A stretch of 64,000 nt of DNA from Lateolabrax maculatus (GCA_031216445.1 CM062204.1:14939001-15003000); one strand, 5' to 3'; positions 26,400-41,205 are shown, counted from the stretch's first letter. Numbers and translations are program-made. The notes: generated by a model not told the origin, from the sequence alone.

Positions 26400-27799
26400 C
26401 CATCACCCTGGGGAAAATTCCGTGAATTGGTACAAAATGTCATTTTGTCACTGTAGGCCATCATTCAGCAAACAAAACCAGACACACACATGGAGGCGCA
26501 CACAATAAAGTTAAATAAAAACACAGCTGGCTTGTTCAAACCCCAGACAAATGGTTTTGTTGCAGGATAAACATTTTTATTCAGTGACGGTACCAGCTGT
26601 GTTCAGGACGTTTTCATGGTGTTTATATACTTTTCTGTTCACATTTGGTTTGTTACATTTGGATCACCTCAGGGATGCAAACTCCTGCTTTCTGCTCAAG
26701 CAAATATTTCTGTGAAAAAGCCTCCAGATGACTTGGATGAGGCAGTTTGACTGTGTGTTGACACTGCAGTGAGCATCCATTTCAGACAGCTGAACACATT
26801 AGACAAGCTCAAAATCAGTGGCCATGGACCTCTTGTTTGTAGGCGAGGGGAAAGATGCCTGCAGCTTTACTTTTGGCCAACAATTTGGCAGGAACAACAC
26901 CCATAAAATCTGCCTGCTGCTGCATCACCACTATCGACACATCAGGTAGCAAGTTCATAATCATTACATTCCTGCAATCAAGTTCTTCAAAGTGGATAGT
27001 AGTGATCTGAATACTCAGTGTGATTTGGACTCCCTGTCGGAGGTTAAACTAAATACGTCTTTACTTCCTGGGGATTGTTGTAAAATAATATAGAACCAAA
27101 ATTAAGCTGTGTTTATACTCTGAGTCTCTACAAATTCTCTGAATGGTGAAGATTGATTGGCTCACTTGTGCAAAAGTCACTGAATCAACTTGATGCAACT
27201 TCTTTGGCTTAAGATGGCAAAGTAAAGTAAATAAGTTACACAGATAAGTGTAAGCTGGTAGCTAGATTTTGTTACAGCTATCATTTTAACCATTAATGTA
27301 TTTGCTGCTAAAAATTGATGAGCATTAGCATTAAGCTACAGTTACCCATTAACCTGTCTGATGTTGAAATTTAAACACATTTTCACTCTAATTGGCACCA
27401 GCAAATATCAGGCTTCCACTTAAATTAATCCCAAGTCATTTAAGGACTAACATAGCCTCTTTCATGCTGAACAATTTGGTAAAAAGAAATGTTTGAAAAA
27501 GTAAACAGCAAACCATTAAACAAAACTAGAAAAAAAGATTTTGCTGTGGATTTTTGTGGCTGTGGTCAAATTGGTAAAAATAAATATGTAATTACTTTTA
27601 TGTGCTAACCTTTTATGGGCTAACAAATGGATGATTGTCTATCAAAAGAACAAAATATTTACCAGGGTAGTTTGACTTCAAGTCTGTTAGAGAAATAGAA
27701 AAATTGAAAATAAAAAGCATTCCTCAGTTACTGTGTGAAAGTTCACCCCTAATTTTTGAGGCCATGGTCATTGGTGGTTTTGAATGGTATTATATAACA
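26400..27799. other. Non-coding stretch, nothing recognised
   Basis: No gene, element or simple repeat recognised. Confidence 0.55.
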
Positions 27800-27965
27800 C
27801 TGTAAATTGTTATATTGTTGTAATTAAAATGCCAATACAACAAAAACATGTTCAGCGTCTTAGTTTAACATCCCAACATTTGCTAATAAGCACTCAAAGT
27901 ACAACTGAGCCTGATGGGAACGTCAATATTACTACACGCATTTATAAAACCAAAATAAACTTGTA
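27800..27965 (+). repeat. Fish dispersed repeat (AGCTGAGGCTGATGG type), copy 2
   Basis: Shares CAACATTTGCTAATAAGCAC, AAGTACAACTGAGCCTGATG and GGAACGTCAATATT with the copy at 13,615-13,880, allowing for point changes. No coding content. Confidence 0.55.
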
Positions 27966-29559
27966 ATTTTTAATAAAAAATAAACTTTGGATGTAGTAAC
28001 ATGCCATGATGCATCTGCTCAAAAACGTCCAAGTTCTCAGTTAGGTCTTTTTTTATGTTGTCATTGCTTAAAATACAGTGTAATTGTTTTTGCAGCTGTA
28101 GGCAATGATATACGGACCAATCAAGCCAAATATCTCACATTGGGCTGTGAAGTTGCCATTACCCACATTATCAATCTGTGTTTATGATGCCCCAGCCCCA
28201 TGTGCACTGAATTCAGGACATTGCATCAACATGGTGCCATCTGTCTGTGTATGAACACAGTGACTCAAGAGCAATTCATGGTAGAAACTTCACCACTGGC
28301 TGCATCAAATTTATCCTATTAGATTTTGAAGCACCTAGTAGCATAAATTTGCATGTTTGTCAGGTTAATTGATTTATTGAAACCCCCATGTCTCCACAGG
28401 GTTCATATTAAGGTTGCATGTGAGGACAATTGTGTTAAGATATTATTTGTGTTAATTAATGCTTTAACTTGTTTGATTAATGGCCTGATTAGCAGAGCTG
28501 ACTATCTTTAATACACTACACTACAGTAGCAATTATTGCAGGATATTAAACAGCTAAAGTAGCTCTTAAAACAGTTCCATATATTTTTATATCATTAGTA
28601 GACAATTGATAAAGGCGGTCCATTCTCTTTGGTGTTTCATTTCTGCCAGACTTTTAACATTTAAACACCTGCTAAAGAAATGTTTCTTCAGCGGTGACTT
28701 GTGATGCTTTAATGAACGCAGTCCCGTAAGATTGTATGTTTTCATGCTCATGGTTCCTCGAGGCACTTACATAGAGGCAACTTCATAAAGAAAACTTTAC
28801 TTTTCTTTCCACCACACTACCTCTTTTTATCTTTCTGCAAACTTTTTAATAGTAACACCGACGTCTGAGATTTATTTAGTGCCGCTACCGTCTGAGATTC
28901 CCCATTGTCTGTAAGTTTATAATTTACAGTTATATAGTGTAGGTGGCCAATATATTTTATCTATAATCGACAAGATCAACTATGCAGCACAAGACGATAA
29001 TGTAAAATTGTTTGGTGGAGTGGCATATACATACGCACACACATATTTAACACACATTGCCAAAACACCCAACTATTACAGTTGAGCCCTGAACACCCAC
29101 AGGGAGTAGTGTCTGCTGGGAAAGAGATGGATCTAAAGTGAGTTTATCACACAGATTTAAACATTAATATCAAAAGCACAGTTGTGAGCCTAAGTATACA
29201 GTATACACACACATACTTACAAAAATGCATGCACACAAAGACAAACACAAGTCTCAGCCTTTGAAACATTCAGGGTTTCTTTTTTAAGAACCAATTCATT
29301 CATAGCTTTTTCTTCCTCTCTTCTTTACTTTGATATGGCATTCTCCCGTGACAATATGCTTGCAGAGTAAGCAGATGTTGTGACAAATTAAGGCTGAGGC
29401 TGTGTAGGACTGTGCACATATGCACGCGTGCTTTGCAAGAAATTTTACGTTTTTTCATCTTTTTCATATTTTGAAAGCAAATAACACATACGGTTAACTA
29501 CATAAAATCTTCAGCAATACCAAACAAGTTAAATTAAGGCTCAATTTACGGCACAAGTA
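27966..29559. other. Non-coding stretch, nothing recognised
   Basis: AT-rich with scattered ACACAC steps around 29,035 and 29,205. Confidence 0.55.
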
Positions 29560-29700
29560 GGGCTGGGTATCAGTACTCAATGCCTTTAAGAAATCCAATC
29601 AAAAATGAACGCAGTACCAAGTAGTATCGAAACTTCTCCAGTCAAACGATACCTGCATTCAATCCTTTTTGTACCCAGATGTAGAAAAAAATGTCAATCC
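29560..29700 (+). repeat. Partial DNA-element repeat (AGGGCTGGGTATC type)
   Basis: AGTAGGGCTGGGTATCAGTA followed by CTCAATGCCTTTAAG is the typical end of a common short teleost element, probably hAT-type. The opposite end is not found, so the extent is a guess. Confidence 0.4.
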
Positions 29701-32700
29701 CTCATGGGCAACAATTTCTATTCATTACAGCTTGTGGTGTACTGCTAGCAGCATTCTCATTTACATTGTTTTAATTTTGATCAGAGGCATGCTGGGAATT
29801 ATATGCCAATAAGCTACAATGCACAATTTTGACAAACATATCTAATTACAGTTAATTAACGCGAAAGGAAGAGTTTATTTAATTTATAACTGATTCTGAT
29901 ACTTTACAGTGCAAAGGAGTCTGATATAAAATGAACAGAGTGAACACACTTTAAATTGTTATTTATGCCAAAGAATATAAGCTGACATTGTTATACCACC
30001 ACCACTCGTTGGTAGTCCAAAATACATATTTATACATAATATAATAGTCATTTTAATAGTACATAATGCAATATTAGATTTAAAGGCAAATGCTGTTGAC
30101 TTCCCTACTCCCTGTTGGGATGTGGGTATCATGACTGAATACCAACACATAGTGAGTTTATCTGTATGTAGTCTGGTCCACCAACTCTCCACAAATTCCC
30201 TTATTCCCTACGCTTCCTCATTTTTTAGAGCAGTGGCGGTACATGTGGTTTCTTTGTTGATGTTTATGCCTCTGTTCTCGTTATTTACATTAGGTGGCTT
30301 CAGTTAGCAAAAAGAGTTGCTGGCCTGCAAAGTGCCACATCAGCTAAAAGAATGCTATGACGATTTTTTGGTGTCAGCCACTCATAGTTTTGCTCTTCTG
30401 CTGCTGTGATGTTACTCATGAGTGAAGCTCTTGCAGTAGCTTTTCATTTTTGGTTGTTGCACGCTACGCGCACTGCTGAGCTTTGGTTTAACAGTTAATG
30501 CCGCTGCTACACTCGGCCACACTTATTCCCATGAATCTTACATCCATGTACTAATGGTCATCATCATCTTTTCATGCTTCACAACATTTGATAAGAACAG
30601 ACTGTCTTCTCATAGAAAATATGTGATTTAAATATGTGTGTCAGTGAATAATTATCTGCTGTACTGAGCTTAATGCACTCTTGTAGGCAGCGATGATGTC
30701 AGAGCTATCATCTCTTTGCATATTGTCAATTCATATAATTATGCGTTCAACGTGACTTGGCTGATGGAAGTCCCTTTATATTTTTATATTTATTTTCTTT
30801 GGCTTTGATTTTCTCATTCTGTTCACCTGTTCTGTTTTCCATCCCCCATTCTCAGCTTCCTCTGATTCAGACGCGAACACACACACACACAAACACACTA
30901 AGGCACTCAGCAGGGGGCCAGACATTAGGTAACAACAATTATAATGCGGCTCAGCATCTTTTTCAATAATTTGTCACTCGAACAAAACTGTTCTGAGAGG
31001 CAAGGACTTTATCCCCCCTCAAAAAAACATGCATCGGCGGATTTTGTAACAGGGACAGTTATCAGACTTATCATGGAAACATCTGTGTTGTAAATATGGA
31101 GCTGCACTGCTGTAAAAGACAGATACTCTAATATCTTACCATCAATACATATTTGTAATAAAATTAATGTTGACCATAGACCGGAAAAAAATTGGCTGTG
31201 TGTATTTATATACTAATAGGTAAATAAACAGAATTTCTGCATCAAACTAGTAATCAGATCTATAGCATTAATTGTAATTCCAACATGACATCTAAAAATT
31301 AAACATAATCATGAAAGAATAAATTCAAAAAAAGAAGAGAAATCACATTTAATCCAGATTAATTATCAACAAGCCTACAGCTTTGTGGAGTGACAGTTTA
31401 TTGCAGATATTTTTACCTGGTGCAAATTGGGACGTGATCTAGGAAAGTCCTGGTTATTTAAGTTCTTTTCCTCTGAGACAACTCTTACTCCCCGTCGGAA
31501 TATGATCCTGCATGTGTCCTCCACGCCTGCCCACCACACATCAGTCCAACTGGGCACCTCTCCACTTCTCTGCATCACTCAGTTTGCACAGTAATACTGA
31601 GGTCTGCTGTACATTCATATACTTGCAATACCATCTATATGACAATGCTATATAGTCACTATTATCAGTTAAACAAACTGTGGCTTCTTTTCTGGCTTCT
31701 TGCTGTCAGTTTTTAAGTTAACTGAGAGCTGACATTTACAAAAACGACAACAAACAACTCACTCACCTGTAGATATAACTATACGCAGATAATCGTGTAA
31801 TTTTTTTTTTTTTACAATTCGAATCTCCACCCCAATAAAATGGAGGTGGAGGGCATCTTGTTTTTGGTGCACACACCATTGGCAAAATACATTTTGAAAA
31901 TTGGTGTCTTTTACCGGAAAAAAGAAAGGAAATAATGACGCAAATTCCTGCAACTTGCCATATATTCAAAGACTAGGATTCTTTCAAAACTGAAAGTAGC
32001 CTATCACTTTAAATCTCACCAAAGACAACCTCTGACACTATCAATCTCCTGACTGAGAAAGGGGGCCGGGCCTTTCTATCGTGTTTTTTAAAGAATTGCA
32101 AGATTTTCTTCCTATGGAATTCTTCCTCTGTCTCACTTTAACCTGAGACAGAGGTGCTAAAAATCAGCTCACTGCCAAAAGATTAACACAGCTCTCCTTT
32201 AACAATATTAAATAGTATGCTATGGTATCACGAGTCATGACTTTCTAGCGAGCCAGAACGCTAAACAACCAGATTGAGGGAAGGCTACTCACTTCAGCTG
32301 GTACTAGGCTAACTACATTCCAAAGCAAACTATATATATTTCTCAAATGTAATTAAGTTCGGATAACTAATTGCATTTCATTTTCACATGTTTGAAAAAG
32401 GGATTAATGCTCTACTAATCACCTCAGCAACACAACGTTAAGCTGTACCCGACATCACCTCCAGCAGAAGAGCTGTGTGGTGCCTACCTGCTCCTGCAAC
32501 TTTGGGAAGAAACCAATACCATTGGGAAAAGGGGTGTGTGACTTTTTGGCGTAGGCATGCAATGTATTCAGTAGATTTATGCGTGCAGGAGCCCCATCTG
32601 AAGCATTATAATAGTAGTGATAACAATTGATAACGGGGCATTTAATGGGCTGATAACATTGAAGCGAGTGATCAAAATTAAATCAGTGTCACAGATATGA

Positions 32701-33053
32701 ACCAGATCCTGTTTTTAGATATAAACTGCTGCTGAAAGTTGTTTTGCAGGGTCTAGTGTTGGGTCTGTCATGTATTACAAGACACCATTATTCAAACTGG
32801 ATCTATTATCCACAAGAAGCTTAAATTTTGCATGTACTTATAAGCAAAAAGAACAGTAATTCACATAATTTATAACCACAGAGGATGAGGCAATAAAGTC
32901 GCAGTCATTAAATAGGGTTTTCAGAGATGAAATTAGCTTTCATGCAATTATGAGTCTCTACTAATTCTTGACACACAGGCACTGAGCATGAAGAGGGGGA
33001 GGTGCTGTGCATCAACACAGACACACATGCACACCCTCACCCCTCCACGTGTT
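29701..33053. other. Non-coding stretch, nothing recognised
   Basis: Includes a T run at 31,799-31,812 and the small hairpin at 32,125. No gene recognised. Confidence 0.55.
32125..32154. repeat. Small hairpin, 11-bp arms
   Basis: CCTCTGTCTCA and TGAGACAGAGG around an 8-base loop. No T-run or gene lies nearby to suggest a role. Confidence 0.85.
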
Positions 33054-33128
33054 CTCACACACACACACACACACACACACACCCATGCACACAATGCACA
33101 CACCCACAAACACACACACACACACACA
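33054..33128. repeat. (CA)n microsatellite, compound
   Basis: Two CA runs separated by CCATGCACACAATGCACACA-like steps. Confidence 0.93.
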
Positions 33129-34479
33129 TTATTACAGACATGCACACGTGCAAACAATCTTCCTCAGGCCTGATTGAGTGCTGTTGGTTGTTAGTACCTT
33201 GTCGTCACAGGAAAATGTTGTTAATTAAAAGTGGATGTGATGTTTATTAAGATTGCTAGCGAGACGTCCGCCCACACTTCCTCAAACCTCTTTCTTAACT
33301 TCATTAACTCGATCCAACCCTCACAGCTCCACAAACACACTATAGATGATTGCTTTCTCGTCAGCCATGTGTCTTATTCTCACTGCCTTACTTTGCATTT
33401 TTGACTGTATCTGTGCATCTTTATGTATGTTTACGTGGGCCCGGGCGTGTGTGTATTATCTCTGTGAGCAGTATGCAGACACATGGGCTTGTGCGTCGGC
33501 ATACGCAAGTGTGAAGGTCCTTTGATTGAGGATGTCAAAGGTGGCTGCCCACGCAGCAATTAGAGGTGCTGGGAGAGTGTGTGAGTGTGAATATATGTAA
33601 TGTGATTGTGGTTTTTCTGAAGGAGTTTTTAAAAGAGGTATTAAGACAGATGGCACACATTCATTATAGCATGATAGGTTAACACATCTGAAAAGCCCCT
33701 CTTCTTATCTGTCCATCCCTCTCAAACAAACCTTCTTCTCTCACCAGCTCTCCATTGCTCTCTGACACAAAGCCTCAACAATCAATGTATTCAGGCAAGA
33801 CACAAGACTTGCAATTGCTGTACAGGCCTTGTATCATTTTCTCTTTTACTGGAAGGAGGCACCATAATCAGATAATCTGGTGCTGTATAGCACATATTCC
33901 ACACAAATCACTCAAACCCCACTTCAACATAGAAATAGGTTTCAGTTCTAAATGTATTCACTGCTTCAGAGAGGGATATCAATCGCTCAAGAGAAGCTGT
34001 TTAGAATATCTAATGCAGTCCAGAACCATGATACCTCAATCAGGGAGTTGAAATATTAAAACTACCATTCTGCCATGAAAAAACTTATGAAAACTCCTGA
34101 AATATATGAGATTTCGTCCATTCCCACCAGCCCTGTGCTCCAATTTCCTTTCAGAAGAGATTGAAAAGTCTCTTAGAGTCCTCCATCTCATTTCTACGCC
34201 TGTCAAAGATCTCTACGGTGAAAAAAAAGAGAAGAGTGCTAAAAAGGGTACGTATAGATCAAACACTTTATAATGTAGTCCAATGAAGCTGGGAACTCCA
34301 TACGCCATTACCCGCAATGACACGCTGCCAAATCACCGTCAGAACCTCCCTGTCAGCTTTTAAGGAAATAGACTTCATTTTTATATAAAAAAAGACGGCT
34401 TTCGACAGTTAAGGGGTGTGGTAGAAGAAAAGGAGACTGCTGAGAAATAAAGTGATACAGAAAAGGAGAAAGGGAAAGA
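33129..34479. other. Non-coding stretch, nothing recognised
   Basis: No gene or mobile element recognised. Confidence 0.55.
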
Positions 34480-34600
34480 ATGGGAGGAGGCTCTAGATAA
34501 GATGAGAAGATGAGAGGTAATTACCTCTATTATAGAAAAAAAGGGGAAAGATGAGGAGGGGTGAGTGAGGGGAAGAAGACGAGGAGGGGAGATATTAAAG
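34480..34600. repeat. Purine-rich tract
   Basis: Nearly pure A/G on the plus strand (gaggagg, aaaaaaggggaaag, gaggggaagaagacgagg). Low complexity. Confidence 0.7.
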
Positions 34601-34663
34601 TTGCACCATCTGGCTTTAAAAGGTCAACTGTGATGTCTATGCAGCTGTGCTTGTCCGTTATGA

Positions 34664-34692
34664 ACACACACACACGCACACACACACAGACA
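34664..34692. repeat. (CA)n microsatellite
   Basis: About 14 CA units with one CG and one GA interruption. Confidence 0.9.
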
Positions 34693-35034
34693 CAGCTGTA
34701 CTGTACACGGCAGGCTGAAAGTTTTTTGCTTGCTTCAGTGGTTTCCTCAACCTGTGTCTGTTGTATTGTATTTGCTATATACAGTGTTCACATAGTTTTA
34801 CCCAAACACGGGCTGTCTCTGTCAAATGTGAGCCTGGTGTTATTGCCCTTGTACACTGAAAGAAATGTAATTTTATCTCTGAATGGAGAGAAAAAAAAAA
34901 GTGAAATGATCATCAGCCTCGGTGGTAACAGTTGCCTCTGACCTATCTGTATCTCTCCACTCTATCGGTCTTGTATCTCTGATGCCTGAATGCATAAGTG
35001 GCTAACCTGTCTTCACATCTGTCTTACTGGTTCA

Positions 35035-35690
35035 GCTGCCTTCCCTCTCCTCCCCCCACCTCCCCCCCCCCTTTCACTCACCCAAAGGAGGTTTATCAGC
35101 ATGTCTTTTCTCTATTTTCTTATCTGCCCTCACTCTGCGCATCCTGTTAAGATCTCCCATGTTACAGTACTTTTTCTTTTTATTCAGAGTCATCAACATT
35201 TCTCTATCACTTGTGTGTTATCCTTTTAGTTTCGCTCAAAGCATTGGAATCATTGTCCTCATCATCAGTATTTTGGCCTTATTTGTTCCCCACTATCCTG
35301 CTCCTTTACTCTCCTTTTTCCCATCATATTACTCTGCATTCCATTCCTTCTCACATTTTTCCTTCTCTCTGTCCACTTCACCTCATCCCATCCTCTTAAA
35401 TCCCCCATTTCCTTCTTAAATCTCTCCTTTCATCGCCCATTTAGTCCCGCTCAAATCCTCCCTTTTCTCCCTCTGCTTCATCTCTCCCTCAGCTCTACTA
35501 TCCCTTCCAAACTTTGCCCTCCTTTTCCTCTCTGTTTTCTTTAGTCGTCCCCCACTTTATCTTGGGCGCTCATACCCTCCCTCCCCACTTTTCTCATTGC
35601 CCGCTCCTATGCCTTCCTCTCGACTCTCTCTTCCCTCCATATTCCACCCTCCCCTTCCTCTCTCTCTTTCACCTGCCACCAGTGAGGCTG
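35035..35690. repeat. Long polypyrimidine-biased tract
   Basis: Strong C/T bias on the plus strand over about 650 bases, opening with runs of C (35,053-35,071). Frames across it are low-complexity Ser/Leu/Phe/Pro and are not genes. Confidence 0.8.
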
Positions 35691-37828
35691 TCTGTGAGAT
35701 AAGCAGCCCCAGTGTAGAGCCATCAGGTTCCTGACAAGATACAGCCCCACGTGTTCAGGAATGACCCACAGCCAGGCAGCCATTGAACTTGTCAGAGAGA
35801 AACTGGCGGCTCAGGGCACAAGATGGCTGCTGGCAGACAATGCATGACTTGCAGAGGGGAGCATTTAAAGTATGAATTGTTGTTTAGAAACACTGGAGAG
35901 GTTTGACCTTGTCCACCTCGAGCATGCTGTCAAGAGTTGTAGACTGGATAAGGTTGAGCAGGGGGCAGACAGAGAATGTCTTGGGCAGTGACAAAAGCAC
36001 AAGCATTAGATTCAGTTGTACCAACACGCTCACTCATATACACAGAGAGAAGAAAGAAAAATCACAAATTAAAGTCAGTAAAAGGATATGACAGATAATA
36101 GCCCACAACCAGAGACATGACAAGGCTTACGCGTACGTACAAAATAATCATGCATACGTTTCATATTAGAAAAAGTCATCATCATTCTCACAGAGAACAC
36201 ATCCACCCCTACACATCCCCTTCTGAATACCTAATCAGCCGCCCACTTACAATCACACACACACACACTTGTGCACACAGCACAGTCCCTGTGGACCTGA
36301 TGGAACTGCGTTTGTCTTGTAGTACGGCCTGTGGCTCTTACCAATTAGCAGAGCAGAAGAGAGAGATTTAAAACACGATGACACCATGGTGTTTTTTATC
36401 CCACAGGCCACTGCGGCCCCAAAAGCACAGATCACAAGTGATCAGATCACATCAAAGTGCTAACACAGGCCAGATGACACACACACATACTGCACTTAGC
36501 TCAATAAACACACACATGCAGACAGTACACACCAATTTGGAGTACTGTGATGCACACAAGCATTATGAAGAAGCGTTTATATGTGCCTGCCATAGACTGT
36601 ACATAAAGGGTGCCTGCAAACAAAACAGATTCATGGATATAGAACAGTAAGTCCAATATAATGGATCCTCAATGATTAATATCAAACAAAATCCAGATGC
36701 CATCAAACTGCATTTATGAATTATGCATTTATTTATTTTTTTGTAATTGACAAAAAATTAACAAAGATGCTCTTTGGAATCAAGGTCCAAATCCAAGGCA
36801 CTCTGAGCCTTGGAATATAATAAAAAGCCATTAATATTACATGACTGACACCAACATGTTTCAGCAGAAAGCCTTAGTCAGGGTGTTGAGGTAAAATACA
36901 AACACAGACACTTAAGTAGCACAATACATGGCATAAATAAGTTACAGGTGTGTGGATAGAAGCTGAGAGGAAGGTGCTATGTACTATATCCAATATAGTT
37001 TGTATATTTGTCTTCACAATGAAATGATATGGAATAAATCTTAACTGATTAGAAAAATGCAATACAACAAATTCAAAAACAAGTTCAATTAAAATGTCAG
37101 ATTACTATATAGGGAGGAGAAAAACATAACCCACTGACTCAATGGGTTCACTTTCAAGTGACTTATTTGAAATTCTTTAGAATGAAAATGAAATCTCAGA
37201 TTCAGTTTCTCAGCTGCACTTGCCAGGGCAAAATCATTTTATGCTGATGATGCAGTTATTAATTGTTGCAGTTAATTTTTTGCAAAAAGAGCTGCTACTT
37301 GTGCTAGTTGTTTGAGTGTTGTTTAAGTCTAGCTTTCTTATTTAGACCATGCAACTAATCTATTTTTAATCACTTTGAGTTATTTGTGCTTCCATTCCTA
37401 TATCCATTGCTGTGTAAACACACTCAAACAGACTTTTGAAAAACATGTTGGCTTAACAGCTGTGAACATACATCCAGTGATTCCTCTGGACACATCTTTA
37501 GTGATGTTCCTGGAATCATCGGGTGTTTCGGGTCTTGCAGCATCATGCACCCTCCTCCCGGTGACACAGCCGGGTTGATCCGACCCTAGCTCCATATGGC
37601 CAACTACTTATGACTCACACTGCTATATTAAAAGTAGTTTGGAAGATAGAAGCAGCATTCTGTCAAAAATGTAAGTGGTAATTAAAAAGTAACTAAAAAA
37701 GCCAAATATATGATTCTGATTATCATCATCTCTGAAAGTTGAGGTTATAAGTTGACATAATTGTGTACATAATAATTTGTGCTTTGAGGAAGGCTGTGAG
37801 CACAGTGATTATAGACTGTTGGGTATGA

Positions 37829-37950
37829 ACTATGCTTGGGCGGTATCTATTTTTTTCAACCCTTTATACTTTCCTGACATTTCACCAGGGTATACAGCAT
37901 ATGATGGTATTAGTGTTAAAAAATATATTCTTAAGCTGAGCTACGTTTAT
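37829..37950 (+). repeat. Partial DNA-element repeat (GGGCGGTATC type)
   Basis: CTTGGGCGGTATCTATTTTT followed by GGTATACAGCATATGATGGT resembles a diverged fish MITE whose ends carry TGGGCGGTAT. No matching inverted end is seen. Confidence 0.35.
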
Positions 37951-39867
37951 TTTAATGTCGAGCAATAAAATGATTACAGTGATCTTGATTTTACAGTATC
38001 GAACGTGTTTTTGAATGAACAAATTCCTTACAAAAGGTTGAATTACAGCATTTGAATCTAGCTTCCAAACCGTAACATAGGATGACTAAGTAATCGACTA
38101 AGTGGTGAACAAAACATTGTCAAATTATAGGAGGAAAAAGATATGATTGCTTTGGGTTTTCAGTAGAAATTCTCAATTAAGTCCAATGAATACTACGAAG
38201 TTCGATAACAGGTAGGCTACAGAAGAATAACAGCATTTTTTCTGATTGATGAGCCATGTGTTACTTTGCAAAACCTATTTGATAAAAGTACAGAACTGAA
38301 ACAATGAATTAAACAATCAACATGTTGCTATTTTTCATTTACTTAGAGGCGTTTTTCATTTAATTATACTCTGACTTCCTGATGGTCTACCTGCACACCG
38401 ATATGCTCGCCCACCTGGATTTGTTCTGGTGTGCCAGATGGCCAGTACACTACTGGCAGGCACAAATGGACTGTCCGATCTCCAATAACGCTGCATCCCT
38501 GCAACGACCATTTATGAATTTGTTTTTCATTGCGTGGAATATGGATGTTGGCCTAAGATTGTGTGAAAAGTGTCCATTGCGTGAGTCGCTCACTCAATGC
38601 GTATGATTCGGCAGCTCTGCCTGTAACATTATCTCCACCACTCGCAGTAGAGACTGACCTCTGGTAGCATGTGCTGTGCACTACAATAGATTACCATAGT
38701 AAAGGATCTCTGTGTCAGTTTGATAGAAAGAGGGGCGTCTTTATTTTTGACTGTATTGATCATCATACCTCAGCCTAGTATGCACATTTGCTCAGTGTCT
38801 CTGCATATTAGACACTATTTATCATAATGTTCGATTTGTTCGAAATAAAACATGAAAAAAAATGAACTGAACATACATAGTTTTCCAGTTATTCTCATTC
38901 ATTATGGTATATTATATTTATTCATGAATCCATTCTGTCTGTTTTCCTCTTATTTATGTGTTTAGATGACAGAAAACAGTAGAGGTGGCCACATCAGGAG
39001 TTCCCCAGATGACTGTCCCAAAAGCTTTGTCAACAATTATGGGCTAGAAATCCATCTCAATGCCCGGAGGAAGATTTCACATTTAAAGAACAAACTCTTC
39101 TCTCTGAGTTTAAAGCAATTACGATACAACTATGAAAGATGATTCTATGGACATTGTTAAGACTTTGAATTAGTTTCTCTCTGTATGGCATTTAGATTGT
39201 ACTACCCCCATCTCTCTCTCGCTCCCTCTCACTTTCACATGCTCACTCTTCCTCACTTTCATCCCCGGTTCACCTCTGTGTTGTCTTTCTAGATATTGTA
39301 TGGCTTTGCATGATCTGAATGTCCTGCTATGTTCTCACTTTGGTTTTCTCTTATCTCAGTGGGAATACCCTATTAAAATAAAAGCTACAGGCTTACACTG
39401 TGCGTGCCTGACCTTGTAAAGAGCACCATATGTGATCAGTTCACATGTTAAAGGGGTCCTGTTGAACTTGTGAACTATACTGTATGTGTGTGTTTGTGTG
39501 TGCGTGGCTTCAGTCGTGCTTGAAGGCAAAGTGCCCTGAGGGGGGTCACACTGGAACCACTCAGAAGAAAGATAAATAACCTCTATCTTCAGTCATTACC
39601 CCTCTGTTGTCTTCCTCTACCCCATTCTCTCCATGATTCAGGAAGGAAGGCTTTCCATTCATCAATTTTTCATGCTTCTTGTGTAGTTTTCATCTCTGAA
39701 AAGGGTGCAGTCTAAGCTCTCTGCTTCCCTTCTCCCCCCAAAAATAAGATACCCTTAATATCATCCACTACCTGCAACCCTCCATCAACTCATCTCCCCT
39801 CTTTCTGCCTCAGGGGGGTGTATGTAAGTGTGTATGAGTGTGTTTGAGCTTGTACGCCGTGCGTCTT

Positions 39868-39895
39868 TGTGTGTGTGTGTGTGTGTGTGTGTGTA
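39868..39895. repeat. (TG)n microsatellite
   Basis: About 13 GT units. Confidence 0.92.
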
Positions 39896-40253
39896 TTTAT
39901 GTGTTCAGAGTGTGTGTCTATGTAAGAAAAACAACTCATCTCCTTACTCATCTCCTCCCGGAACAAATGCTTCCTGAGTGAATTCTGCTCTCAGTGCACA
40001 ATCTCCCCCTCCAACAATAGTGCTGCCTTTTAAAGGTACCAAGAACAACATGTAGCACACACAGATCCACACACACATGAACTCCTCAGAACATAAACAT
40101 CCACACTGGCCTTCTGCTTGCCCTAGTTAAGAGGACACAATGTTCAATGCTCCTTAACATGTATACGGAGGAAAAAACATTGGTGTCATGTCAAGAATGA
40201 CATTAGTGGAGCAGTGGAGTAGAAGGAGGGCAAGAAAGGCAAGACATTGCATG

Positions 40254-40276
40254 CGTGCGTGTGTGTGTGTGTGTCT
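40254..40276. repeat. (TG)n microsatellite, short
   Basis: GCGTGCGTGTGTGTGTGTGT run. Confidence 0.88.
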
Positions 40277-41157
40277 GGTGATGTTTTTTATGGGTGAGTG
40301 AGTTTTTTGTATTTCTCTCTCTCAATGGAGATGACCATATGTGATCTGCTTGTATGTGTGCAGTTGTTTTTATTGTGTGTGAGCTGGGATCTTTCCCTCT
40401 GTCTGTGTGGACAATACACATACTGCAGTTCATTGCAAATTATAATGGATTGTTTTGTTGACTTTGCTACTTTAACCATATAAATATAAGCAAATGACAG
40501 TTGTATTTTAAAGCTGGGCAAGGTAACGCTGGAGAAACTTCCAAGAGAAGCTAGATTTAAAAAAGTATCCAACCTTAAAAATCCCACCCCTCCCTTCAGG
40601 CCATTGAGATGGTTTTATGAATGGTTTTCATTTGCTGTGCTATGTGTTGTGCTATGTGTTTGTTTATATTCATAGTCTTGTGCGTCTTTTATATCTTGTC
40701 TCAATGCCATTTTATGTCTAATGTGCATCACTTTCAATTGCCTTGATTTTGTAAGGTGATATCCAAATAAATAAAAAGGCTATATAAGTGGGTGTCAAAC
40801 TAGGAAAAAACAATATATAACAAACAACATACTGTGCACTCCAGGGGAGTTTATAGGACTTGAGGACATTGGGGGCTCTGCTTCAAAAGCAGTTTTACTT
40901 TCCAGATTAATTCTGAATTGATATATTAAAAATATTGTTAGTAATTAGTATTAGTGTTGAGTAGAAACAGAATACTTCACAAATGCCAAATGCTTTTATT
41001 AAACATTTATTTACTAGAGTTTGAAAAACAGTTATGTTAACAGTTTATTGGATTATTAAAAGGGTTTTCTTTCACACACACACATACACACACAATTTTC
41101 AGATACAGTTCATGCAGTGTGCGTGCACTATTCACCTCTCCATCATCTGTTTTCTGG

Positions 41158-41205
41158 CTGTCTGTCTGTCTGTCTTCTCTCTTCTCTCTTCTCTCCTTCA
41201 TCCAC
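41158..41205. repeat. (TGTC)n and (TTCTC)n simple repeats
   Basis: CTGTCTGTCTGTCTGTCTTC followed by repeated TCTCTTC units. Confidence 0.88.
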
